Source of the DNA: Pseudocercospora fijiensis CIRAD86
Taxonomy: Eukaryota > Ascomycota > Dothideomycetes > Mycosphaerellales > Mycosphaerellaceae
DNA length: 64,000 nt
Reading direction: 5' to 3'
Assembly (NCBI RefSeq): GCF_000340215.1
Contig: NW_006921532.1
Span: 1,715,337-1,779,336, forward strand
Positions 55,132 to 64,000 of the stretch are shown in pieces. Position numbers and translations under genes: made by a program. Numbering within the stretch: the first letter of the stretch is position 1; each line of letters begins with the position of its first letter. The notes beneath the pieces were generated by a model. It saw only the letters and a list, made by a program, of their open reading frames with translations, was not told the DNA's origin and made no database searches.

Positions 55132-58100
55132 TCAGAAGCCAAATGGATTTTGCGGCGCTGCTCATGTGGTCAGCTTCAATTCTTGCGCGAGCACAACATT
55201 CACTACACTTACTCGCTTTCGAAAGATTCGCTCTGCCGGTCGGCTGCGGCATCAAAGCTTTTGCCCCGCGCTGAACCCCGAATCTCACTGCTGGTGGAGG
55301 CCCGGTCTTTTGAGGAATCAATGGCGCAGCGACCGGCGCTTGCAAAGGTTGTGAAGGTCCGAATACTCCTCCAGTCTGCTGAGGTGGCAGCTGAGGTGCC
55401 AGCTGCGGTTGCGCCTGCGCCTGCGTTGCTTGAGCACCGAATCCATTCATGCCAGTAGGCTGTGAGATGTTGAAGGTGGTAGCTTGGAAGCCAGGCTGCT
55501 GTGCTGTGAACGAATTCGAGAGACCAGACGGCGTAGCTTGAAACTGTCCTCGTGGTGGATCAGCAAAAGGCGATCCAGTCTGCACTCCATTGACGAGCTG
55601 CTGCTGGTAGCCTGCCTGTCCGCCGCCACCGAGCTGTTGTTGGCCAAACTGCGATGGACCTTGAAATCCTGTGGGTTGTGGCTGCAGTGCAGGGTAGTTT
55701 TGCTGCATGGATTGAATGTTGTTCTGCGCTTGGTAGCCTTGATTGAAGCCTTGACCCTGTCCATAGCCCTGCTGTGGCTGGTATGCTGTTTGCTGAGGCT
55801 GCAGCTGTTGATACTGCTGTTGTTGCTGCAGAGCCGCCATGCTCTGGCCTGGTGGAGCCAGTTGAGGTTGATAGCCTGTCAACTGTGGCTGCAGAGGGGG
55901 CGGAGAAAATGAAGACTGTTGTTGTGGCGGGAAACCAGGAGCGGAAGCTGCACGTGGAGGAGGTGGCAGACCTAGCAGACCGAGAGTGCCTTGCTGTGCG
56001 GGAGGCGCCGGCCTCTGTCTCGGCATGGCGGTCTGTTGAGGCTGCAATTCCTGTTGCTGATATCCGGTCTGCATAGGCTGCATGTATTGTGGCTGATACC
56101 CGGCAGGCTGCGATTGCTGTTGTCGTGCCGCAGGTGCCAGAGCAGCAATCTTGTCGAAGATAGCTTGGTTCGCGCCCTGTGGTTGCTGGGGTTGAGCTGG
56201 AGGCGGAGACTGAACAGGCGCCGCAACAGGCGCTGGAGGCGGAGGCTGAGCTGCAGGGGTTGGCTGCAGAGGTGGTGCAGAAATTGACAGCGATGCGATG
56301 TCATCATTGATGAGCGGCTTTGGTGGCGACGGAGCTCGAGCAGGTGATGGTGTAGCTGCTGGAGCGGCAGCCGTCGTAGGCGTCTGCGACCTCGCAGGTT
56401 TGACATCCCAAGCATCGTCGTCAAATCCACCTGTCGCTTGCCTAGCAGGTGCAGATGTGAGTGGTGTGGCCTTTGCATCTGGCGCGGGCGATTTGGGTGC
56501 GGGACTCCCGCCTTGCTTGAATGCGTTTTCATCGACCACATCGTTGGTTTGCACGGGCGGAGCAGGTCTGCCTTTCCGAGTGTTGTTCTTCAGAACACCT
56601 CCAGGGCCTGCGAATAGACCTCCTTCGGTGCCATTGGCTTCGCCATCTTGGTTGGCTGGTGTCCGTCCATACTTGTTATCGAGGAATTTCATGACCCTCA
56701 GGATGTCACCTTCCTTCAGACCAAGTGTTCGCAAGAGTTGCCTGTCGATTTCGGGCAGAATTTCAGGACCCATATTGTCTCTCGAGAAAGACTGGGCGTA
56801 ACGCTGGCAGACATGAGGGTCAATATTGCACTGCAAGAAGAAGTCGAACCAGTCGTATTCATCCTTCTGAACGCTAGCACCGGCACCTCGAGTACCATTC
56901 GCGCGTTCCTTGTCTTTCTGTCTCTGCGTGTTCCTGCGCTTGATGTCGGAGAGTGGCTTGTCTTCATCGAGGCTCGCACCAGTGGCCCGCTCAACGTATT
57001 CCAAGTCCTCAACAGCCATCTTCGCAACTGGGACAGCAATCTTAACTCCGTTCAGCTTGTGCAAATGGATCTTGCCTTCTCTGAGCCCGATGAACTCGGC
57101 CTCGACCTTGAAGGTGCCGCTTCGATCTGTCCATGTCCTGACCCTAGATTCGTTAGGCTTGCTCTTAGGCTGGTCCTTTGAACTTCGTTTATCGGACTTG
57201 CGCATAGACGTGCGTCGCGTATCACCAGCCAAACTGCTATGCCGTTCCGGCAGAGCTACGCCAGGTCCAACTTCTCCATCACGCTTCCTGTCTCTTGCGG
57301 CTTCTTTTGCTAATCGCTGCTCCTCAAGCCTGTTCTGCTCAACGGTGCTTCGTGCAGCATCCAAGCCCGTGATGCTTTCAGATCCGTGTGGTATGGTTCC
57401 AGTGATCTCAACGTATGAAGAAGGCACTACACCTTCCTTGCCGTTTTTCATGCGCCTCACCATCCACCATTCCTCGCTCTTTGAATCGTCCAGAATAATC
57501 ACCTCGTCTCCAGCAGCCACAGTAACCTCGTCGTCCCCCTGTGCCATAAATTCATAAAGCATCTGTCCCTTTTTCATGCCTCCTGCGCCTGATCCTGCAC
57601 TTGCTGCCAGTACCTCTCTCAAGCCTTCTTGCCTCACTGCTCCCGCAAGCTCACCCAGAGCAGAGACGATTTCCTGTGCTGTGTCTTTGGCCCCCGCATG
57701 AAAATCTATGCTCTTACTCGGACGTACAAGCTCCACAAATACGTGCTTCCCTTCAATGCTGTAATGCGCCAACTTTTCCGCGGTCCACTCTTTGCTCGGG
57801 CCATCTTTGCTTTTCTCTGGGCTGATCATGATTATGCCCTTTGCTAAATTGATGCCTAGCGTGGTGGGCATCTTCTTGTTCTTGCCCATGTGCGAGATCA
57901 TCTCGTGAACGTTGTACAGGTGGAAGCCACCAGGCGAGCGCAGTGCATCATCTCCATTCTCCTCATCGTAGTGAGATGACACTACACGGTTATGAGGTGG
58001 AGAAGGCAATACACCTGGTGGCTCCGGCGAGCGCGGAGAAGCATACCGGGGCTGCACAGAAGATGGCGAGGCGGGCCCGTGCTGCGATGGAGGTCTTCGT

Positions 58101-58795
58101 GGCAGAGACGGAGCGGGTTCGTCGTCGCTTTCTTCGGGAGTGTACTGCGGACGTGTGGGCAATGGCGGAGAGGCGATTGCGCGGTCGGCGCTGTTTGAGG
58201 CAGCAGCTCCTCCTGTCCTTTGCGCAATCAAGCCAGCGATCTGCGCTGCCGGATTACTTGCGGCAGGCTCAGGAGAGTATGCCGACTGCGAGCCGGGTGC
58301 TGGGTAGTCCTCCTCGCCCGGGATGGGCCCATGGTCCTCCGGCGGTCGTGACGGCAGGCTTGGTGGTGGGGGTGCCAGCTGACGAGCTGCTGGTGCTGAT
58401 GCTGCCGCTGCCGTGGATGAAATACGCTCGAGATAGATGGCTGGCGCAAAACCATACTGGCCACGGCTGCCCACCAGCGTCCAGTCTGGATCGCTCGTGT
58501 CGTATACATGTAGCTGAGCACCTTCGGCAAAGCTCAGCTCCTCCTCCGTCTGTTGCGAGTAGTCGTACAGTGCCTTGGCCTGGTATGCTGGCTTGACGGG
58601 CTCGACATAGTTGTTGGGCACCAAGCCCTCGGGCTCATCTTCATCCTCCGAAGTTGCTTTCTTCTTGCACTTCCACCAGTCGTCCTCGCTGCTCTTCTCT
58701 AGCACCAGCAGGAGATCACCCTCCTTGATGTCCAACTCTTCGTCCGACTGCGCAGGATAGTCGTAGAGGGCGCGGACGACATCCTGGAAGGGCAT
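55132..58795 (-). CDS. SLA1: SLA1, actin cytoskeleton-regulatory and endocytic adaptor
   Basis: Model: complement(join(55132..55157, 55213..58795)). Translation starts at MPFQDVVRALYDYPAQSDEE (ATG 58793-58795). Domains in order: SH3-1 (residues ~5-70, ALYDY...VPNNYVE), SH3-2 (~75-130, ALYDYSQQTEEEL...YLE), a conserved spacer (FHLYNVHEMISHMG), SH3-3 (~415-470, QMLYEFMAQGDDEV...VPSSYVE), SHD1 (~555-620, RTWTDRSGTFKVEAEF), SHD2, a SAM-like clathrin-binding module (~650-720, YDWFDFFLQCNIDPHVC), and a long Gln/Pro-rich tail with many PQQTG-like repeats, the kind phosphorylated by Ark/Prk kinases. A 55-nt intron (GTAAGT...GAGCAG) links ANLSKA to a 26-nt exon ending NPFGF, the expected C-terminus. 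It works at cortical actin patches with PAN1 and END3. Confidence 0.94.
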
Positions 58796-59454
58796 GTTCA
58801 GATGCAATTGCGCTGGTGAAGCGCAGCAATGCGATCGGGCAAGGGCAAGACGGCAAACAGCGCAGATGCGCGCTGTGCAGGAGGTTGTGAAACGTAACGG
58901 TTCGCGAGCGCCGTGACTCGTGAGATTGCCTCAGCCTGCTTTGCTTTGGGAATAATGCGGATGCGGATTCTCTAGCATTACCTACGATATCCCCCTTTCC
59001 GCACGCTTAGAAGCCAGGTAGAGCTTTCCTTCCAGGCCGTCCAGGAGTTCGACAGCTGCCGCTCAATAATAATAATGGTAGAACTCTTTGCGCGATCAAC
59101 AGCACCGTCGTGCAATAATGAGTGTGGTGGTAGAAACGTGCTGGAAGTTGCTCATCCTGGTAAATGGGGTGGCCGGCTTGCCATCATGGCGCCCACGCAT
59201 GACATACCTCCTGCATCCGTATCGACACAGAGCGCGTGCAGTGGCTCCACTGTTTGCGCAGGAACATGGCATGCTCATCCGCATGAACAATCACCGACGC
59301 TCTCACATACGTCTCAAATACGCGAGTTATGCTACCTCTATCCGCCTTACCGTACCCAATGTCACAATACAAGAACTGCACGAACAAGAAGCAGCAGGCA
59401 ACGCAACGCAACCGGGTATCAATCATCAAAAACACAATACAAGCAGAGCCCATT
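58796..59454. promoter_or_regulatory. SLA1 upstream region
   Basis: About 660 bp separating the SLA1 start from the 3' end of the ankyrin gene. It should contain the SLA1 promoter and the ankyrin gene 3' UTR. No named site is recognised. Confidence 0.45.
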
Positions 59455-61887
59455 TCAGTGATGGCGGCCGAGAAACCTCGACAGCCTCGATGAGCTTGTC
59501 GAATTGCTGCCAGAAGTGCCAACAGTGCCAGAAGTGCTCACGCTCGTCCTCGATATGGCACTGTCTTGTCGCGGGCGAGTGTGTCTCTTAAGAGACGAGT
59601 AGTCTCTGGCCCGGGGAGGAGGCCTTCTATCGTCGATCAGAGCGCCGTGCTCCACAAGCAGTTGCACCACCTTCTCGCGATGCGGTGTCGATGGCTTCGA
59701 GGCTGCAAGATACAACGGCGTCCGAGATACCGAGTCCACGGCATTTACATCAGCCTTGTGCCGATGTTCAAGCAGAGCTCGCAGCACTTGCAGCTTTTCC
59801 GATTCTGCCGCATGATGAAGAGCTGTCTTTCCCGCTCGGTCGACAGAGTCTTTCAGCTCAGGGCAAGAGTCAAGCAGGTAGCCGGCCACCTCCGACCTGC
59901 CCTTGTCTACAGCATAATGCAACAGACTCCATTCGTCGCTGTCTTTGACTTCCAGCGTCGACTCTTCATGATGGAAGAAGACCTGTACCATGGTCTGGTC
60001 GCCAGCCAAAACGGCCTTGACTACTGGCGTATGCCCTTTCCGGTCTGGCAGCATTTCGGCGTCGTGGTCCAGCAAGCAACGAGCCATATCGTGGCGAGCA
60101 CTCATCGCCGCGAGATGGAGCGCGGTCAGGCCGGTTTTGTTCTTCCCGTTTACGTCGGCACCAACTTCTGGGTCAAGCAACTTGTGAACCGTTCCTTGGT
60201 CCGACTGCTCGACAGCATGCATGAGCAACGTCTTGCCTTCCCTACATGTCTCAAGGTCGAGATCTCCTGCGGCCAACAAGCTCTTAATCTGATCGGCATC
60301 TCCGGACTTGATCGCTTCGACCAGAATGTCGTGCTTGTCCAAGATGCTGTACTCTTCCGGCTGCTGAGCATGGGCTGTTGAAATTCTCCTTATGCTGTCA
60401 CTTGCCAACGATGAGCCCTCGACGAGCAATTTGTTCAGCTCGTTGGCTTCCACCGTCTTATCACGAGTCTCGAGGATCCGGACAAGAAGCTCGATACAGG
60501 CATTGTGCTGATCTGCTTCCTCGGCTGGCCTTCCGCGTTCACCAAACACCTTCCAGCGCCGATTGAAAGCTCGTTTCGCGTGTGTCTCGGCACTCTCGAT
60601 ATCATCTGTGGTGCTGCTAAGCTCGGAGCCGGAGTTCACTTTGTGGCGCTCAAAGTAAATTGATGCCAAAAGGTGGTTCTGCCTTGCTATCACAAGGCTG
60701 CTCTGATCATCTGCCTCATTTCCTCCACTTGTCGAGCCTGTTCTATCTCTAAGCAGGCCCATCACCTTCGTCACCGCATCGGCCCACTTTCTCTGCTTGG
60801 AGTACAAGAACGCCAGTTCTTCCTCCATCTCTGCTCGATTCTCGAACGGCACACCATAGTATGACTCTCTAGTCTGAGCATAGCGGATGGCGTGGTTCAA
60901 ATTGATCTCGGCTTGGTTGAAGTGCTCGACTTCGCGTTCCTTACTGGCCCGTTCAGTGTAGGCGGCAATATACCTATCCAAGATTTCCTGCGGCAAGACG
61001 TCGTCGTCTTCTTCGGGTAGTTGAGCAGGTCTATCGATGTTAATTGGCTCAGGACCAGGGCTAGCAATTGCGCCAGGAGATGGTGCACGTATTGACTGCC
61101 TTCGAATCGATGGTGTGGTGATAGGAAGCGGCGAGTCGATCTGAAAACCACGCTGAAATCTCTCCGAGCGATCGTCAGGGAGCCACTCTGAGGTGTATCT
61201 TTCGTGGACATCTTCAGCTGCTCTTAGGCATTCCGTGAGTTTCTCAATGGCATCTTCGCTGACGTCTTCATAGGTTTCATCCAACGTTGCCCCAGCTGCG
61301 CGTTGTTCCTGGAATACAGAAAACTCGTGATGGGCTCTCATCAAATCGCTCAGCAGATTGTTCGCGTTACTGACCTGTGCACCAAGGGTCGACAGGGCCT
61401 TGAGGACTTCGTCATGATTAGCAGTAATGTTCGCGGATGTCCTGGTGTTGTCGAAGAACTGAAGAACCGCTAAATCCGTTGACAAGATCTGGATTCTTGC
61501 TTCGAGCTCATTGCTGATACGACTGATCGACGGATGCCTCAGGGCAAGCTTGATGCTGTCCAGCAGCGATCTCCCCGCCTTCTGCTGGTCTTTAGACGAA
61601 CTGCCCAGCTTCACTTGAAGTTCCTCCACCGTCGTTTTGCAGGACTGGACTGTCTCATCAATCCTGGCAGCAACATCTGCATCGTTGCCTTGTGTTGACA
61701 CCTCATGCTCATCCCGATGTTCAAGCACTTCCTGAACACCAATGAGGACCCCCCTCAGCCTCTTGATCCTCTCATTCAGATCGAAGGCAACCTTGTCAGC
61801 ATCTTTAACTTTCTTCAGGAATACGCCAGCCTGATACGCGATCTTCAACAGATCGAGTACGGCCGCGACAGTCTGTAATTCTGCCAT
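59455..61887 (-). CDS. Ankyrin-repeat protein with STAND-like N-terminal helical domain
   Basis: A single exon of 810 codons if translation starts at MAELQTVAAVLDLLKIAYQA (ATG 61885-61887). The longer frame upstream has only a non-ATG start. Residues 1-190 form a helical domain (LKIAYQAGVFLKKVKDADK, LNERIKRLRGVLIGVQEVL) like the N-terminal domains of fungal STAND/NLR proteins. Residues ~310-510 have TPR-like pairs of helices (EVEHFNQAEINLNHAIRYAQ, ELAFLYSKQRKWADAVTKVM). About seven ankyrin repeats follow from ~535 to 765 (KTGLTALHLAAMSARHDMAR, EWSLLHYAVDKGRSEVAGYL, RAGKTALHHAAESEKLQVLR), with a Ser-rich tail. There is no NACHT or NB-ARC P-loop between the N-terminal domain and the repeats. 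It is probably a cytosolic scaffold or signalling protein; role unknown. Confidence 0.85.
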   Translation of the reverse strand: MAELQTVAAVLDLLKIAYQAGVFLKKVKDADKVAFDLNERIKRLRGVLIGVQEVLEHRDEHEVSTQGNDADVAARIDETVQSCKTTVEELQVKLGSSSKDQQKAGRSLLDSIKLALRHPSISRISNELEARIQILSTDLAVLQFFDNTRTSANITANHDEVLKALSTLGAQVSNANNLLSDLMRAHHEFSVFQEQRAAGATLDETYEDVSEDAIEKLTECLRAAEDVHERYTSEWLPDDRSERFQRGFQIDSPLPITTPSIRRQSIRAPSPGAIASPGPEPINIDRPAQLPEEDDDVLPQEILDRYIAAYTERASKEREVEHFNQAEINLNHAIRYAQTRESYYGVPFENRAEMEEELAFLYSKQRKWADAVTKVMGLLRDRTGSTSGGNEADDQSSLVIARQNHLLASIYFERHKVNSGSELSSTTDDIESAETHAKRAFNRRWKVFGERGRPAEEADQHNACIELLVRILETRDKTVEANELNKLLVEGSSLASDSIRRISTAHAQQPEEYSILDKHDILVEAIKSGDADQIKSLLAAGDLDLETCREGKTLLMHAVEQSDQGTVHKLLDPEVGADVNGKNKTGLTALHLAAMSARHDMARCLLDHDAEMLPDRKGHTPVVKAVLAGDQTMVQVFFHHEESTLEVKDSDEWSLLHYAVDKGRSEVAGYLLDSCPELKDSVDRAGKTALHHAAESEKLQVLRALLEHRHKADVNAVDSVSRTPLYLAASKPSTPHREKVVQLLVEHGALIDDRRPPPRARDYSSLKRHTRPRQDSAISRTSVSTSGTVGTSGSNSTSSSRLSRFLGRHH

Positions 61888-62900
61888 CAATGTCGTAAGG
61901 CATCCCAATCGTGAGTGGAAACAGTATGGATCGAAGCACAGCCAATGCAAGAGGGCATTGTAGAGTGGGAACTATTTCACTGCCTGCCTCTACTCTGGAC
62001 CAGTCATGTGTAACGCTGTCACTTGACTTGAGGCCGCCTTCTAGGCTAGCGACCAAGCACGTTCCGAAAATAATGAGTGAATCCTTGCACACGCACTCGA
62101 AGGATGATCGTGCTTCGCCACGACACCACACTCGCTTCGCTTCGTCTCCCCGGAAAAAGGACTCCGAAATCCTTCATGTACCTTCACCCACAAGCCCCGC
62201 CAATCCCAGCTCGTTCTCCACACGCCATCGACCGCTACAGAGCTCGGATTCATGGTTCCTTGTATCTGTGCTGCATGAACATAGACCGGTCAGGCAATAA
62301 CGACAGGCAGATATGTAAACGCCATTGTTTGACTGCATACTTGATGCACGAGGCATATTGTGTATTCGTGGAGGCTATGCAGCCGAGGCTGATTTGACAC
62401 ACCAAGACTGTTGGCGGAAGGTATTGCGGAAGCATTTCTTATTGCTTGTGGCGCTCCTTCATGCAAGAGAGACAAAGAACATGTCTCGTGAGCCCAGCTG
62501 CGCCTTGTATTGAGATAATCAGCACAACAGCCTTGGGGGCCAGAACTGCTTGATGCAAAAAGGATTGCGTATCCAACCTGGACTTCAAGGCTGGGGTGCT
62601 AGGCTAGACATACTCTCAGTGGTGGATGCCAGAATACGTTTCGTAGCCAGCGTACGCCTTACACTATGGCTGACTTGCAGGAAACTTCTGGGCCGCGCCG
62701 AAGGATTGGTGAAGGAGAGGACGCTGAGGTTAGTTTGATCCAAAATTCTCTGCCTTGAGCATAGCATGTCTAACAAGCGATCTAGTCCGCATTTGATGAC
62801 GATTCAATCCTCGATGCACCAGATCACATCTTCGACGACAACGATGCTTGCTTGTAGGACATGGGTCATGCGTGAAGTGTACAAAGACTAATGTTTTCAG
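61888..62900. other. Divergent intergenic region with 5' end of the transporter gene
   Basis: About 1 kb between the ankyrin gene and the first clear transporter exon. It holds the divergent promoters. A possible first exon beginning MSNKRSSPHLMTIQSSMHQI (ATG near 62767) resembles the N-terminus of fungal sugar transporters, but its reading phase does not join the exon at 62901 by any donor I can find, so I leave it out of the model. Confidence 0.45.
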
Positions 62901-64000
62901 GATCGACAACCCTCTTATACGCTTGAAACCAGACGAGGTCGAACAGAAGTGCAGACAATTCGTCAAGAACTATGGTTTAAAAAATCAGGAGCAGATCTTC
63001 GTCAAGGCAATGCTCCCACTTCCAGACGCCATGTGGTCTTGCAGAACAGAGAACCCATCGCAACGAACGTCTTCATCCGCTAACAACAAACTATAGGCTG
63101 GAAAGATCCTTCGAGATCCAGAAGCATGGGAAAGTGTACCATCTCTAACCGACGAAGAGAAAGAAGCACTCGATAACGAAGTCCGGAACGGGTTTTGGAA
63201 GCAACCCAAAGATCTCCAGGTCACGATCGTCACTCTCTGTGTTGCAGCTGTGGTCCAAGGCTGGAACCAAACAGCAGCAAATGGCGCAAATCTGAACTGG
63301 CCACGACAACTGGGACTCAGCGTACCTGAAGGGTGCGATCCAACCGGTCGCGATGCCTGGATCTTTGCCATCGTCAATGCAGCGCCGTATTTCGCTGCAA
63401 GTCTTGTCGGCTGCTGGCTCTCGGATCCCTTCAATGAATATTTCCTTGGCCGGCGACCACCTATCTGCCTTTCCGGCCTGCTCATTCTGGCGTCCATGAT
63501 CGGGAGTGCGCTTTGCGATACCTGGCGACAACTCCTCGCATGTCGTGTCATCCTTGGCATTGGCATGGGACTCAAGGCATCAGTCGTACCAGTTTTCGCA
63601 GCAGAGGTCGCACCCGCTCACATAAGAGGCAGTTTGGTGATGAACTGGCAGCTCATGGACGCCCTCGGCATATTTCTAGGCTTTACGGCCAATCTTGCCG
63701 TATCGCGGACAGGCGATGATGCATGGCGATGGCAGACTGCATCCTCAGTCCTGCCCACCATCGTCCTTCTCACACTCATCTTCGTCTGCTCCGATAGTCC
63801 AAGATTTCTCATGAAGCGCGGTCCGTTGAAATATGCGGCTGCGTACAAGACGCTCCTCAGCCTGCGTGGTCATCCTATCTTAGCCGCCAAAGAGCTCCTG
63901 TACACCCACTACCAAATGGAAGTCGAGAAACGCTTTGTGACGGGCAAGAAGACAGATGCGGAGATGGGAGCACATGTCGTCGAGGTGCCAGAACCTGTCG
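62901..64000 (+). CDS. MFS sugar transporter, 5' end unresolved, runs off right edge
   Basis: Exon 62901-63006 follows a CTAAT...TTTTCAG acceptor and encodes IDNPLIRLKPDEVEQKCRQF, the typical cytosolic N-terminus of fungal sugar porters. The next exon starts at 63097 (AGKILRDPEAWESV) after an intron with a CTAAC branch and CTATAG acceptor. It runs open to the edge. It shows the first membrane helix (VTIVTLCVAAVVQGWNQTAA), the loop-2 motif LGRRPPI, GIGMGLKASVVPVFAAEVAP, PAHIRGSLVMNWQ and SPRFLMKRG, all sugar-porter signatures. The exon 1 end is ambiguous: GC donor at 63007 (giving FVKAGK) or weak GT donor at 63001. The substrate, whether hexose, inositol or other, cannot be told. The C-terminal half is outside the window. 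Confidence 0.85.

Noticed and set aside
59566..60381. 271-codon plus-strand ORF
   Set aside because: Antisense to the ankyrin repeats; codon structure supports the minus strand.

Overview
This window reads as nuclear DNA of a filamentous ascomycete (Pezizomycotina, probably a dothideomycete; this placement is inference from gene content and intron style). Genes are compact with short GT-AG introns of about 50-100 nt, lie on both strands, and include fungal-type SLA1, MMS19/MET18 and a PI-PLC. Two ordinary gene-bearing flanks (1-5526 and 42093-64000) enclose about 36.5 kb of decayed transposable elements.

Left flank. The start of a minus-strand gene resembling fungal phosphatidylinositol-specific phospholipase C runs off the left edge (1-820). 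It is followed by about 4.7 kb with no convincing gene, containing several microsatellites.

Central block (5527-42092). The DNA looks heavily RIP-mutated. CpA/TpG are largely replaced by TpA, ATG codons are rare, stops are frequent on both strands, and almost no ORF survives, although CpG is still common. The nesting can be read from repeat ends and target-site duplications (TSDs). A MULE (Mutator-like) DNA transposon with terminal inverted repeats at 5527-5609 and 29748-29830 (about 3.4 kb when the insertions are removed) was split by Ty3/Gypsy element A (6592-20499, 346-bp LTRs, TSD TATAG/CATAG). Element A was itself split by Gypsy element B (10975-17971, 308-bp LTRs, TSD GATAG). A second copy, B' (21044-28040, TSD GAGCG), landed in the MULE transposase gene. 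A and B are chromoviruses (integrase followed by a chromodomain). All elements read gag-pol on the minus strand. Each also carries an ORF on the plus strand, antisense to pol, between pol and the 3' LTR; in A it looks like a Zn2Cys6 cluster plus coiled coil. Next to the MULE lies a 12.1-kb retroelement C (29977-42092) with only 141-bp terminal direct repeats, gag, protease/RT/integrase, and an extra sense ORF of about 1,270 codons downstream of pol that I cannot assign to any family.

Right flank. In order: an SDR oxidoreductase (43083-43939, +); a C2H2 zinc-finger regulator with possible frameshifts (44959-47709, -); a tRNA-Leu-like pseudogene; two weak small genes; MMS19/MET18 (50659-53679, -) diverging from an unrecognised 200-residue gene (53998-54656, +); the endocytic adaptor SLA1 (55132-58795, -) with a 26-nt last exon restoring an NPF-type C-terminus; an ankyrin-repeat protein with a STAND-like N-terminal region (59455-61887, -); and the first part of an MFS sugar transporter (about 62901 to the right edge, +). 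These are ordinary, mostly unrelated genes. I see no cluster or operon-like logic. The unusual biology is in the nested repeat block.
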